Made by a program: the position numbers and the translations under genes | Origin: JAAELZ01 sp965237485 | GTDB lineage: Bacteria > Pseudomonadota > Gammaproteobacteria > Arenicellales > Poriferihabitantaceae | DNA: 64,000 nucleotides | Reading direction: 5' to 3' | Assembly (NCBI GenBank): GCA_965237485.1 | Contig: CBDEFQ010000006.1 | Location: 620,001 to 684,000, forward strand | Shown here: positions 36,950 through 46,700 of the stretch, in pieces | Position numbering within the stretch: the stretch's first letter is position 1 | How the letters are laid out: every line of letters begins with the position of its first letter | The notes under the pieces: generated by a model | The model's input: the letters and a program-made list of their open reading frames with translations, nothing else | What the model was told of the DNA's origin: nothing | Database searches by the model: none

Positions 36950-38343
36950 GAGTTATGCCCGAATCTGGTGTATGAGGCATTTTCTTCAAGCGGCCTCGGT
37001 TTGATCTGAGTAGTCATTAGTTTGCTCTATTCCATCTTTAAATGGAACCCCTTGAATCACTTTTGCTAGATAGGCGAACCCGCGTATTCGGTTCCACTTT
37101 TTCTCTGCGCACTGACCCAGCTTGAACATCATACTTAACATGCCATCACGGCTAAGACATCCCTTGCATCGTTTGGTACGGTGTCGGATAGTCGCGAATG
37201 TTGATTCAATTGGATTCGTAGTACGTATGCTCATCCAGTGCTTGGCAGGGAACGAGTAGAACGTCATTAACTCTTCGCGATCTTTTTCCAAGCACTGCGT
37301 GGCTTTTGGATACTTGTCTTGACAGGTTTTAATGAATAATTGATAGGCGCTTTGCGCCGCTTCTTTGGTTTCTTCCTGCCAAATGTTATGCAGAGCTGCT
37401 TTTGCTTTGGGCTGCACCGATTTAGGCAGCTTGTTCAGCACGTTGGCCGTTTTATGCACCCAGCACCGTTGATGTTTAGTGCCAGGATAGACTTCTTCCA
37501 GGGCATTCCAAAAGCCTAAAGCACCATCACCGATGCCCAGCTCTGGTTGATTCAGGCCTCGCTCCTTGAGTGCCAACAACACCTCTCGCCAACTCTGCGT
37601 AGACTCTCGCTCACCGTCTTCAATCGCCAGTAATTTCTTGTGACCGCGCTCATTCACTCCGATGACAACTAAGGCACAGAGTCGGCCCTCATCGCCGCGC
37701 AGGCCGCTGTGTATCCCGTCCGCCCATAGATAAACCCATCGATCTCGATCTAAACCTTCTCTATTCCAATCCTTGTACTCCTGAGACCACGTTGCTTTGA
37801 GCTTACTCACTGTGCTTGATGATAACCCAGTCGCTGATTGACCCACTAGCACGCTCAGTGCATCCCCCATTTCTCCAGTGCTGACACCCTTGAGATACAG
37901 CCAAGGCAAGGCCGCTTCCAGTGTTCTCGTTTTACGCACATACGGCGGCACTAAAGCAGATCGAAAGGTGATCGGTACTCCAGTGCGGGAGCGCACCTTG
38001 GGGATACGTACTTTGACTGGGCCGATCCCGGTTTGCAGTTCACGTTCTGGCAAATAGCCGTTACGAACGACACCAGCGTGTCCTGAATCTGAGACTTTGT
38101 CACAATTGCGATACAGCAGTTCAGATAACTCACTCTCGACCGCGGTTTGAATGAGTTGCCTAGCGCCATTGCGAATCAATTCTTGCAGCGGATCGATGCT
38201 TTGCTCTGGCTTTTCAAAGGAAATAATTTTATTCTGTTTCATAGTGGCGTATGTCTGTGGAAGTTTAAGTTGTTGTAAACTCAACTCATCCCGATACGCC
38301 GCTTTTAGTCAACTACTCCATACACCACTTTCAGGCATAACTC
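36950..38343 (-). mobile_element. IS256-family element M1, copy b (1394 bp)
   Basis: Ends and length as copy a. The 9-base duplication is cgatatcgg on the left (36941-36949) and cgatatcgt on the right (38344-38352), one mismatch; the host frame shows the T version is original. IS5-A copy c follows immediately. Confidence 0.95.
36986..38284 (-). CDS. IS256-family transposase, M1b
   Basis: 432 codons from TTG (ATG alternative at 38242), DDE motifs intact (WADGIHSG; IGDGALGF; NPIESTFA). The protein appears identical to that of copy f. Confidence 0.95.
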   Translation of the reverse strand: MSLQQLKLPQTYATMKQNKIISFEKPEQSIDPLQELIRNGARQLIQTAVESELSELLYRNCDKVSDSGHAGVVRNGYLPERELQTGIGPVKVRIPKVRSRTGVPITFRSALVPPYVRKTRTLEAALPWLYLKGVSTGEMGDALSVLVGQSATGLSSSTVSKLKATWSQEYKDWNREGLDRDRWVYLWADGIHSGLRGDEGRLCALVVIGVNERGHKKLLAIEDGERESTQSWREVLLALKERGLNQPELGIGDGALGFWNALEEVYPGTKHQRCWVHKTANVLNKLPKSVQPKAKAALHNIWQEETKEAAQSAYQLFIKTCQDKYPKATQCLEKDREELMTFYSFPAKHWMSIRTTNPIESTFATIRHRTKRCKGCLSRDGMLSMMFKLGQCAEKKWNRIRGFAYLAKVIQGVPFKDGIEQTNDYSDQTEAA

Positions 38344-38352
38344 CGATATCGT

Positions 38353-39528
38353 GGGCTCGTCGGTTAATACAATTTCAAACAGGGTTTTCGCCGAAGTCGC
38401 TTTTAGTTTGCTCAGCAACGCGTTTTTTGTGCAATAAACCGTCTATTAGCAGCCATTTTGCCACCAATAGACGGATCTATCCCTAGGCCGGCACCAATTC
38501 AACTCGTTCAACTCCCAATGCCATTAATCGCTTAAGGTTAAAACATAAGCCCCTGATTCCAACTTGGAACTGGACTTTAGCCAACCCTTTATAACGAACT
38601 CGCTTATTGCGATGAGCAAACACTCGCTCATATGGTGAACGAATTTTGCTAATCCAACGGTCTTTGTCTCTATTCTTGCCATGCATATTGTTCTTCTTGA
38701 TTGTTGCATCATGGCAACCGTTGCGCCTGAGCGTGGTTTTGGCCGGGCTCACGCAATAACCCTTGTCCGCATAAACAGCACCCGACTTAGGGCAAACATG
38801 CTTCAAGCCGCTTGCATCCGTTACCTCAGCCGAGGTGGCCGCTATTTTATTGATCAAGCCACTTTGCATATCCACTGATGCATGCTCTTTGTAACCATAC
38901 CAATATTTGCTATTTCCCTTGCACCCAAACCGTGCTTGCTTGTCCGCCGCAACTTTATCAACTGTCTTATTGTTGAACTCCTCTAATCCCATCTTTATCG
39001 CCTTATCTCTATCATCCCAAGTGGTTAGCTTACTGACCAACTGGCTGGCATCGACAAATGTGAATACTTCTCGTACTAAGCCCATTGAAACTAACCCGCT
39101 CCGAACACGGTCAAATAAATTCATCATACCCCTGGTTCCAATGCGTGAGCGAAAATCACCAAAGTAACTATGATCAGGAGTGCTCTGTTCCAGTCCTGAA
39201 TCACAAAACCACTTAGCGGCCAGATTCTCTGATAAGTATCGCTCCATTTCTCTATCACTTAAATCTTCCATGAACTGAAGCACCAAGGCACGTAAGCCGA
39301 ACTCAACACCTCGGCCTTTAGGGCCACGGGTGGCATATATTTTAGAGAAGGGTTTACTCAATGCACCAAAACATAATAGCTCATCGAGTTTACGGTAGGG
39401 ATGTTCAGAGCTAACCAGAGAATCTAAGGTTAGGAACAGTTGGCTTTGATGACGTTTGCTCAAAATTGCAGGCTGACTAGAATCAGCCCATATTATCTCA
39501 CGTATTCTATTAATTATCCGACAAGCCC
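38353..39528 (-). mobile_element. IS5-family element type A, copy c (1176 bp)
   Basis: Both ends present. The duplication atcgt (38348-38352 and 39529-39533) is perfect and lies inside the duplication of M1b, so the two insertions touch each other. Confidence 0.95.
38483..39463 (-). CDS. IS5-family transposase, type A copy c
   Basis: 326 residues from the TTG at 39463, the start used in copy a. The frame is open further upstream to 39562 through the IS end, but that part is terminus sequence. DDE motifs as in copy a; intact. Confidence 0.93.
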   Translation of the reverse strand: MSKRHQSQLFLTLDSLVSSEHPYRKLDELLCFGALSKPFSKIYATRGPKGRGVEFGLRALVLQFMEDLSDREMERYLSENLAAKWFCDSGLEQSTPDHSYFGDFRSRIGTRGMMNLFDRVRSGLVSMGLVREVFTFVDASQLVSKLTTWDDRDKAIKMGLEEFNNKTVDKVAADKQARFGCKGNSKYWYGYKEHASVDMQSGLINKIAATSAEVTDASGLKHVCPKSGAVYADKGYCVSPAKTTLRRNGCHDATIKKNNMHGKNRDKDRWISKIRSPYERVFAHRNKRVRYKGLAKVQFQVGIRGLCFNLKRLMALGVERVELVPA

Positions 39529-39658
39529 ATCGTTTATCAGATGACTGATAATGAGGCAGCAAAACAACTCAATGAGGAAAAAACTAAACTCTTTAAAAAC
39601 ATCTTTGAACAGAAATGACAATCAACTTCTCGGTATCATTCCTGTATTGGAATAGACT

Positions 39659-40131
39659 CCCAGCATGGTCATGAAATATGGGTTAGTGATGGCACTGCTA
39701 CTGGTACCCAGCTAGTAAAAGATACTAAGCCAGGTAGCCTTTATGGATTATCTCAACTCGTCATAGATGGCGCGTCGGTTTTTAATAATGAATTTTACTT
39801 TGATGCAGATTTCGACTTATGGAAAGTGAATGTCAACGGTGTGGCGTCAAAAGCTAGTGAATTTGGAGCATCTACTTCCAGTGGCGTACCGAGTATTGTT
39901 GCCAGTAATGATTATTTATTTCTTGCTACAAACTATACTTTTTTTGATGACGTTGAATTGTTAATCAGAGATAAGCAAGGAAGAGAGCGCATTATTGATG
40001 TGTTCCCAGGGGAGTTTAACCGATCATTGCCTGCCTATTTTCACGTTCGACAAGATAAATCAGTGATGTTTATCAGCCGCGGCGATGCCGCTTTATATCA
40101 AATCCAGTGTCCAAGTGAGGAAGATACCTAA
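39659..40131 (+). pseudogene. ELWxxDGT-repeat protein, C-terminal fragment
   Basis: The open frame begins at the IS junction and reads HGHEIWVSDGTATGTQLVKD, the hallmark of ELWxxDGT repeats found in large secreted proteins, then continues through less regular sequence to 40131. Everything upstream is missing. 40132-40209 contains a short inverted repeat (gacac tagt gtcc) and no gene. Confidence 0.7.
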
Positions 40132-40292
40132 GTCAGCTGTAATTCCGTTGGAGATAATGGGACGCGACACTAGTGTCCCAACGTTAAGAATTGAAACGCT
40201 GATAAGTTAATGAAGCTAACTGTCGATTTTGGTGTTCACGTTCGCTCGATACTTTCTAGCATTAAGAAAGAACGCGCCGACCCCTTTGAAAT

Positions 40293-41686
40293 GAGTTATG
40301 CCTGAAAGTGGTGTATGGAGTAGTTGACTAAAAGCGGCGTATCGGGATGAATTGAGTTTACAACAACTTAAACTTCCACAGACATACGCCACTATGAAAC
40401 AGAATAAAATTATTTCCTTTGAAAAGCCAGAGCAAAGCATCGATCCGCTGCAAGAATTGATTCGCAATGGCGCCAGGCAACTCATTCAAACCGCGGTCGA
40501 GAGTGAGTTATCTGAACTGCTGTATCGCAATTGTGACAAAGTCTCAGATTCAGGACACGCTGGTGTCGTTCGTAACGGCTATTTGCCAGAACGTGAACTG
40601 CAAACCGGGATCGGCCCAGTCAAAGTACGTATCCCCAAGGTGCGCTCCCGCACTGGAGTACCGATCACCTTTCGGTCTGCTTTAGTGCCGCCGTATGTGC
40701 GTAAAACGAGAACACTGGAAGCGGCCTTGTCTTGGCTGTATCTCAAGGGTGTCAGCACTGGAGAAATGGGGGATGCACTGAGCGTGCTAGTGGGTCAATC
40801 AGCGACTGGGTTATCATCAGGCACAGTGAGTAAGCTCAAAGCAACGTGGTCTCAGGAGTACAAGGATTGGAATAGAGAAGGTTTAGATCGAGATCGATGG
40901 GTTTATCTATGGGCGGACGGGATACACAGCGGCCTGCGCGGCGATGAGGGCCGACTCTGTGCCTTAGTTGTCATCGGAGTGAATGAGCGCGGTCACAAGA
41001 AATTACTGGCGATTGAAGACGGTGAGCGAGAGTCTACGCAGAGTTGGCGAGAGGTGTTGTTGGCACTCAAGGAGCGAGGCCTGAATCAACCAGAGCTGGG
41101 CATCGGTGATGGTGCTTTAGGCTTTTGGAATGCCCTGGAAGAAGTCTATCCTGGCACTAAACATCAACGGTGCTGGGTGCATAAAACGGCCAACGTGCTG
41201 AACAAGCTGCCTAAATCGGTGCAGCCCAAAGCAAAAGCAGCTCTGCATAACATTTGGCAGGAAGAAACCAAAGAAGCGGCGCAAAGCACCTATCAATTAT
41301 TCATTAAAACCTGTCAAGACAAGTATCCAAAAGCCACGCAGTGCTTGGAAAAAGATCGCGAAGAGTTAATGACGTTCTACTCGTTCCCTGCCAAGCACTG
41401 GATGAGCATACGTACTACGAATCCAATTGAATCAACATTCGCGACTATCCGACACCGTACCAAACGATGCAAGGGATGTCTTAGCCGTGATGGCATGTTA
41501 AGTATGATGTTCAAGCTGGGTCAGTGCGCAGAGAAAAAGTGGAACCGAATACGCGGGTTCGCCTATCTAGCAAAAGTGATTCAAGGGGTTCCATTTAAAG
41601 ATGGAATAGAGCAAGCTAATGACTACTCAGATCAAACCGAGGCCGCTTGAAGAAAATGCCTCATACACCAGATTCGGGCATAACTC
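40293..41686 (+). mobile_element. IS256-family element M1, copy c (1394 bp)
   Basis: Perfect 9-base duplication ctttgaaat at 40284-40292 and 41687-41695. Termini as copy a, opposite orientation. Confidence 0.97.
40352..41650 (+). CDS. IS256-family transposase, M1c
   Basis: 432 codons, intact DDE motifs. Variant residues relative to a/b/f: ALSWLYL, SSGTVSK, QSTYQLF and EQANDYS. It belongs to the plus-strand sublineage with copies d and e. Confidence 0.95.
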   Translation: MSLQQLKLPQTYATMKQNKIISFEKPEQSIDPLQELIRNGARQLIQTAVESELSELLYRNCDKVSDSGHAGVVRNGYLPERELQTGIGPVKVRIPKVRSRTGVPITFRSALVPPYVRKTRTLEAALSWLYLKGVSTGEMGDALSVLVGQSATGLSSGTVSKLKATWSQEYKDWNREGLDRDRWVYLWADGIHSGLRGDEGRLCALVVIGVNERGHKKLLAIEDGERESTQSWREVLLALKERGLNQPELGIGDGALGFWNALEEVYPGTKHQRCWVHKTANVLNKLPKSVQPKAKAALHNIWQEETKEAAQSTYQLFIKTCQDKYPKATQCLEKDREELMTFYSFPAKHWMSIRTTNPIESTFATIRHRTKRCKGCLSRDGMLSMMFKLGQCAEKKWNRIRGFAYLAKVIQGVPFKDGIEQANDYSDQTEAA

Positions 41687-41898
41687 CTTTGAAATTGAAG
41701 GTAAACAAGCATTGTTTGTTGTAAACCTACCGAAACGTAAGATGGCTGGCAAACTCTCACAAGGGATGCTTCTCGATGTAAGTTATGCAGACAAGCAAAC
41801 ACCTTGCTTGCTAATGCCAGAAGTTGACATGCCAAATGGCTGTCGCGCTGGGTAAGTTGTAGGCGGCTAAAACGAATGATTAAACAGTTATGCCAATA

Positions 41899-42010
41899 AG
41901 AGAGTCCAGCATAATTCATCGGGCAATCGGGTAATTTGTTAAAATTAGGCAAGCAAAAACCTTTCACTACTCAACGAGACCTATCGGTTTCGCAGTCAGA
42001 TTTAGAACCC
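41899..42010 (+). mobile_element. Decayed left end of an IS5 type B element
   Basis: The sequence follows the left end of the IS5-B at 22714 (agtccagcataattcatc; aatttgttaaaattaggca; then the first codons of the transposase) at clearly lower identity. Only the first 110 bases or so remain. The rest of 41856-42061 holds no gene. Confidence 0.75.
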
Positions 42011-42076
42011 TTAACTAAATGCATACAATTATTTTCTGAGTTTAATCAACCATAAAGGCTCAACTATGGTAACTTC

Positions 42077-43699
42077 TCAATAACCCGTGGCAAAGCTGGC
42101 GCGTTCCATAATGATATCTGGCAGAGGATCAATATGTTGCTCACCGATACCAAGTCGATGGGTCAGGTAGTGCCAGAACGATATATCCAGTTTTCGGCAG
42201 GTCTTTTTCAAACTGGCAAACGTGTCCCGACACTGCTGGCCAGCATCGTTGCGGGTGGAGCCACTCACTTTTCGTTTTTTCACGTAATCGCGAATGTCTG
42301 TTTCACTGCCATTGGTGCGTAACGGAATATCTGGTCGATCTAGCACCAACAGTAATTCTGCTTTATTCGCATGGATTCGTTTGAGCGTCTGATTTAATGT
42401 TTGGTAGCATGTCTGTTGAGTGAAGATTTCATCGAAACGCTGCTCAAGTATTTTACGTTGGTTCTCGCAAGGCTGGGTTTTATACTCTTTTAACGCCCGA
42501 TAAAAGCACCAGACTTGGTCGCGTATTTTAGCCATGCCCTGCCGGTGTCCCTCGTTCAGCGGTATCAACTTATGGATTAAGCACTCGGTGTGTATCCAAC
42601 ACAAGGCATGAGCCAAAATGTTAAATTGCCCTGCATCATCACTGACGACAGCGATGTCATCACACAGACCATGATGCAAAATACTACCAAGTAATGCCCC
42701 TTCGGTGGTGATACGTCGGTGACGTGCCTTAATGATCAACAGGCTATCGAGCATTTCAAGCCAGTCATCCTCGTTGGCAATACGGCGTTCCCGGTGCTCA
42801 GTTACAGCGGCTAAGGCTTGCTTTGGCAATCCATGTTGTTGCCTATAATTCAACGCACTTTGACTCAAACGATAATCCGTATTGCCAGCCCTTAATAGCA
42901 GTAGGAAGTTAATTCGACTTTTTGATTGAGTACTTTTAAACCACGCAAACAAGTCATTACCAATGTGCGTTACATAGCCATTTTTGCCCTGATGGCGAGC
43001 ACCACTATCGTCCACGGTCACGTAAGACGATGCGCTCAGAGCAACGCTTAGTAACGCCTCTTTCTCAGCATGAAAGGGCTCTTTAGCGCGGATCAGTATT
43101 GGGTTAATTTGTCCCGAAGAAATATCAATTCCCCACTCTCGCAACTGTTCCAACAAGAGTGGTTGCGTGGTTTGACAATGATGATATTGATAGAGAATAT
43201 AACTGACCAGACGAGGCCCATAATGTCGCCCTGCCACGGATGTCGGTAACTGGCCTTTGAGCTTTTTATTGTCTGGCGTTACCCAATGCGCTAAACGATA
43301 GCGGGTGGTATGAACCTTGATAAGCAAATCTTGCACTACAAAATCCCGATAGCCTTTAAAGCGAGAACCTTCGGGCACGGACTTCGCTGGTTCAATAACC
43401 AGATTTAGGTCAATTGACAGCCTTGGTGTTTTCTTTGCCTTGTTCGACCCAGCTCGCTTCTTAGGTTTGTCGCTAGAAGATGAACGTTTTGGCTCTGTTT
43501 TCTTATCCATATTACCGCCCTTAACAGTAGGCCGCCTCTTCTGCCCCTTAAGGATATTGATTTCATCTTTAAGCAATGCTATTTCTTCGTCCTGTTGTTG
43601 AACTCGCACCAACAGCTGCTCCACTAGCACCCGCAACATTTTTACTGCGGGGGTTTGTTCTTGTTCAGGAATGTCGGGAATAGAGGGTAGCTTACTCAA
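42077..43699 (-). CDS. IS66-family transposase
   Basis: 540 residues. It has an N-terminal coiled segment (LLVRVQQQDEEIALLKDEIN), a Lys/Ser-rich linker with KKRAGSNKAKKTP, and the IS66 core: YVTVDDSGARHQGKNGYVT (first Asp), VVSDDAGQFN with ALCWIHTECLIH (second), and PLRTNGSETDIRDYVKKRK with the Glu. It looks intact. No IS66 accessory genes (tnpA, tnpB) are present, so it is a solo-transposase type. Confidence 0.9.
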   Translation of the reverse strand: MSKLPSIPDIPEQEQTPAVKMLRVLVEQLLVRVQQQDEEIALLKDEINILKGQKRRPTVKGGNMDKKTEPKRSSSSDKPKKRAGSNKAKKTPRLSIDLNLVIEPAKSVPEGSRFKGYRDFVVQDLLIKVHTTRYRLAHWVTPDNKKLKGQLPTSVAGRHYGPRLVSYILYQYHHCQTTQPLLLEQLREWGIDISSGQINPILIRAKEPFHAEKEALLSVALSASSYVTVDDSGARHQGKNGYVTHIGNDLFAWFKSTQSKSRINFLLLLRAGNTDYRLSQSALNYRQQHGLPKQALAAVTEHRERRIANEDDWLEMLDSLLIIKARHRRITTEGALLGSILHHGLCDDIAVVSDDAGQFNILAHALCWIHTECLIHKLIPLNEGHRQGMAKIRDQVWCFYRALKEYKTQPCENQRKILEQRFDEIFTQQTCYQTLNQTLKRIHANKAELLLVLDRPDIPLRTNGSETDIRDYVKKRKVSGSTRNDAGQQCRDTFASLKKTCRKLDISFWHYLTHRLGIGEQHIDPLPDIIMERASFATGY

Positions 43700-44146
43700 G
43701 GTCTTAAACGTTCGTTAACTGGACAGACCTTAGTGTACCATCGGTTTTGAAAGTCCAATTTTGCCTTCTCAACTGCGCCACAACGAACGTTAAGAAGACA
43801 CCCCTGAACGTCCTTAAGCGATCTTTGTTATTAGCGTAAAGGGGCCTACAACCACCCTGGAACTCAACCTAAATCGAGTCACTCGACCACGTTGAATTAC
43901 CTTCCTTTTAGCACTGCTGTCCCGTTAACTTTCACAGCAACGAAAATTGATTAGGGTTAAGGTTTGGGTGATGCATCGGGTCCCCTCGCAACAGTGCCAT
44001 TAAATCACGTTTTTCAAACAAATTAAGCTGCAATACCCTCAATATTTGTTGCATCGTTTTGCCCGCCTTCGACTGCAATTTGATGAACATCAGTATTAGG
44101 TAAATACATAACGCAATCCATATTTGGGTCAATACTGCGTTCTTGC

Positions 44147-45540
44147 GAGTTATGCCTGAAAGTGGTGTATGGAGTAGTTGACTAAAAGCGGCGTATCGGG
44201 ATGAGTTGAGTTTACAACAACTTAAACTTCCACAGACATACGCCACTATGAAACAGAATAAAATTATTTCCTTTGAAAAGCCAGAGCAAAGCATCGATCC
44301 GCTGCAAGAATTAATTCGCAATGGCGCCAGGCAACTCATTCAAACCGCGATCGAGAGTGAGTTATCTGAACTGCTGTATCGCAATTGTGACAAAGTCTCA
44401 GATTCAGGACACGCTGGTGTCGTTCGTAACGGCTATTTGCCAGAACGTGAACTGCAAACCGGGATCGGCCCAGTCAAAGTACGTATCCCCAAGGTGCGCT
44501 CCCGCACTGGAGTACCGATCACCTTTCGATCTGCTTTAGTGCCGCCGTATGTGCGTAAAACGAGAACACTGGAAGCGGCCTTGTCTTGGCTGTATCTCAA
44601 GGGTGTCAGCACTGGAGAAATGGGGGATGCACTGAGCGTGCTAGTGGGTCAATCAGCGACTGGGTTATCATCAGGCACAGTGAGTAAGCTCAAAGCAACG
44701 TGGTCTCAGGAGTACAAGGATTGGAATAGAGAAGGTTTAGATCGAGATCGATGGGTTTATCTATGGGCGGACGGGATACACAGCGGCCTGCGCGGCGATG
44801 AGGGCCGGCTCTGTGCCTTAGTTGTCATCGGAGTGAATGAGCGCGGTCACAAGAAATTACTGGCGATTGAAGACGGTGAGCGAGAGTCTACGCAGAGTTG
44901 GCGAGAGGTGTTGTTGGCACTCAAGGAGCGAGGCCTGAATCAACCAGAGCGGGGCATCGGTGATGGTGCTTTAGGCTTTTGGAATGCCCTGGAAGAAGTC
45001 TATCCTGGCACTAAACATCAACGGTGCCGGGTGCATAAAACGGCCAACGTGCTGAACAAGCTGCCTAAATCGGTGCAGCCCAAAGCAAAAGCAGCTCTGC
45101 ATAACATTTGGCAGGAAGAAACCAAAGAAGCGGCGCAAAGCACCTATCAATTATTCATTAAAACCTGTCAAGACAAGTATCCAAAAGCCACGCAGTGCTT
45201 GGAAAAAGATCGCGAAGAGTTAATGACGTTCTACTCGTTCCCTGCCAAGCACTGGATGAGCATACGTACTACGAATCCAATTGAATCAACATTCGCGACT
45301 ATCCGACACCGTACCAAACGATGCAAGGGATGTCTTAGCCGTGATGGCATGTTAAGTATGATGTTCAAGCTGGGTCAGTGCGCAGAGAAAAAGTGGAACC
45401 GAATACGCGGGTTCGCCTATCTAGCAAAAGTGATTCAAGGGGTTCCATTTAAAGATGGAATAGAGCAAACTAATGACTACTCAGATCAAACCGAGGCCGC
45501 TTGAAGAAAATGCCTCATACACCAGATTCGGGCATAACTC
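44147..45540 (+). mobile_element. IS256-family element M1, copy d (1394 bp)
   Basis: Perfect 9-base duplication cgttcttgc at 44138-44146 and 45541-45549, within the IS4 copy b transposase. Confidence 0.97.
44206..45504 (+). CDS. IS256-family transposase, M1d
   Basis: 432 codons, intact. Variants: TAIESE, ALSWLYL, SSGTVSK and QRCRVHK (Arg where a, b, c and f have Trp). The Trp-to-Arg change follows the second Asp motif and is shared with copy e. Confidence 0.95.
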   Translation: MSLQQLKLPQTYATMKQNKIISFEKPEQSIDPLQELIRNGARQLIQTAIESELSELLYRNCDKVSDSGHAGVVRNGYLPERELQTGIGPVKVRIPKVRSRTGVPITFRSALVPPYVRKTRTLEAALSWLYLKGVSTGEMGDALSVLVGQSATGLSSGTVSKLKATWSQEYKDWNREGLDRDRWVYLWADGIHSGLRGDEGRLCALVVIGVNERGHKKLLAIEDGERESTQSWREVLLALKERGLNQPERGIGDGALGFWNALEEVYPGTKHQRCRVHKTANVLNKLPKSVQPKAKAALHNIWQEETKEAAQSTYQLFIKTCQDKYPKATQCLEKDREELMTFYSFPAKHWMSIRTTNPIESTFATIRHRTKRCKGCLSRDGMLSMMFKLGQCAEKKWNRIRGFAYLAKVIQGVPFKDGIEQTNDYSDQTEAA

Positions 45541-46700
45541 CGTTCTTGCTGGTGCCGATAAATGACTTCACCTTTAAGTTCTGCTTGATCCACTTGAAGA
45601 ATAATTCCACCTGCCATCTGGCTTTATAAATATCGGCGATAGTTTGAGCACTGAGCTTAAAGTGGTTGGTTAAAAACACATAATGCTTGCCTGTAGTGGC
45701 ATCGCGATAACCAATACGGCGTAATCGAATCGAACACTCCTTTGCTGCTTTGACCCCCGTGAATTCAATCGTTTGATCACTGCTAAGTCCCGTTCCCTTG
45801 CGTACACTATGTCGCTTGATAAGGCGGTATGCAGCATTCTTCTTTAATCGTGTGACAAAGTATATTCCCTTGTCATTCAATTGCTTATACCAGGCATAGT
45901 CGTTGTATCCACGGTCAATAACTACAATGCTGCCTTTCGGGAAAGCTACTTTCCTGCCTGCAGTAACATCAGCACATTTACCCTCGGTGATATTAACAAA
46001 CTCAGGTAAGTAACCATCATGATTCAGGCCTACATGCAGTTTGATTGCCCCTTTAGTTGATCGAAAGTCTGCCCATGGGAAAACCGATAAGCACAGATCA
46101 ATGGTAGATGAGTCCAGCGAATACAGGGGATTCTTGAAACGAAAGTTATGCCCTGGCGTTTTGCTCTGACAGCACTTGAGTAATTGAGAGAATAGCGCTT
46201 CATAAAGGCTCGAAGGCTTGTTCTCATTGATGCGTGAAAGATTGGACCGCGTTAACACGGCACTACCAAGATGATACAAGCGGTGTGATTGAGCACTGAC
46301 ATTATCAACAATATCACGCAAGCTATGACGGCCAGTCAATTGAGCTATACTCAGGCTCACGAACTGTGACCAACGAGACGCTCTGCGGAATGAACGCCCC
46401 GAATGATGTTGAATTGCGAGTGCCTCGAATTCATGTCTCGGAACAATTTTGAGTATTTGATTTAGAACGGTATTACAATGTGACATGGTCTGATTTTCCT
46501 ATTTGATTCAACGGTTTATCGCTAAACGTATTTTATCAAATTGAGAGAAAATCAGGCCTGTTTCTTTAGTGTTAACGGGACAGCAGTGTCCTTTTAGCGT
46601 AAAACCCTGTCAAGAAATATTTTGTTTTATTTTACCTGCCACGGGTTATTGAGAAGTTACCAACTATGCTCAAATGAGACATTTCAGAATTTGGACATCG

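Larger units (their letters stand above)
35793..39618 (+). pseudogene. Integrase-core (rve) transposase split by M1b and IS5-A copy c
   Basis: The N-terminal 385 codons hold a helix-turn-helix part and an rve DDE core: YSRVDTVHQGD, FHADNGSEYIN and NDNALVECNNG. The frame enters M1b after MLDDI. After M1b and IS5 it resumes and ends at 39618 with KLFKNIFEQK. Joining 35793-36949 to 39534-39618 restores 414 codons in one frame, so the gene was intact before the insertions. Confidence 0.9.
35701..39658 (+). mobile_element. rve-integrase-type IS carrying M1b and IS5-A copy c
   Basis: Ends are imperfect inverted repeats beginning AGTCT and sharing AATGATAC then GAG. A further internal copy of gaaatgatac lies near the left end (about 35751). 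The right end recurs as a fragment at 17438. Without its two insertions the element is about 1.4 kb. I could not find a matching target duplication. Left flank: upstream region of the CsgG-like gene; right flank: a truncated ELWxxDGT gene. The family may be the IS1202/ISNCY group (uncertain). Confidence 0.75.
40210..41855 (+). pseudogene. tRNA-binding-domain (EMAP/CsaA-like) protein split by M1c
   Basis: The start at 40210 reads MKLTVDFGVHVRSIL and KKERADPFE up to M1c. After the element the frame continues IEGKQALFVVNLPKRKMAG and PCLLMPEVDMPNGCRAG to the stop at 41855. This is the OB-fold of the small tRNA-binding proteins (tRNA_bind, related to the MetRS C-terminus). The joined protein would be about 80 residues, slightly short. 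Removal of M1c with one 9-base duplication restores the frame. Confidence 0.82.
43932..46486 (-). pseudogene. IS4-family transposase (copy b), split by M1d
   Basis: The N-terminal part from 46486 holds DUF4372 and STIDLCLSVFPWADF (complete first-Asp motif), VVIDRGYNDYAWY and WQVELFFKWIKQNLKV. It is interrupted after IGTSKN and resumes at AVLTQIWIALCIYL to the end FSLL at 43932. Apart from the insertion no lesion is seen. Confidence 0.93.
43912..46588 (-). mobile_element. IS4-family element (DUF4372 type), copy b, split by M1d
   Basis: Perfect termini CACTGCTGTCCCGTTAAC. Perfect 9-base duplication tccttttag (43903-43911 and 46589-46597) in the IS66-like element. Without M1d and its duplication it is 1274 bp, three more than copy a, matching the missing codon there. 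Confidence 0.95.
42068..46661 (-). mobile_element. IS66-like element carrying IS4 copy b, which carries M1d
   Basis: Termini GGTAACTTCTCAATAACCCG (left) and its complement at 46661 are perfect for more than 20 bases. The flanks show a 6-base duplication aactat (42062-42067 and 46662-46667). Without insertions it is about 1.9 kb. The transposase is IS66-like, but the ends and duplication length differ from classic IS66 (8-base duplication, GTAA... ends). Confidence 0.88.

Noticed and set aside
42134..42322. Plus-strand frames inside IS66, IS5 and IS256 transposases
   Set aside because: They are antisense shadows that recur identically in every IS copy and show no independent features.
43932..44339. 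135-codon open frame as a gene
   Set aside because: It is M1d terminus sequence fused to the end of the split IS4 transposase.
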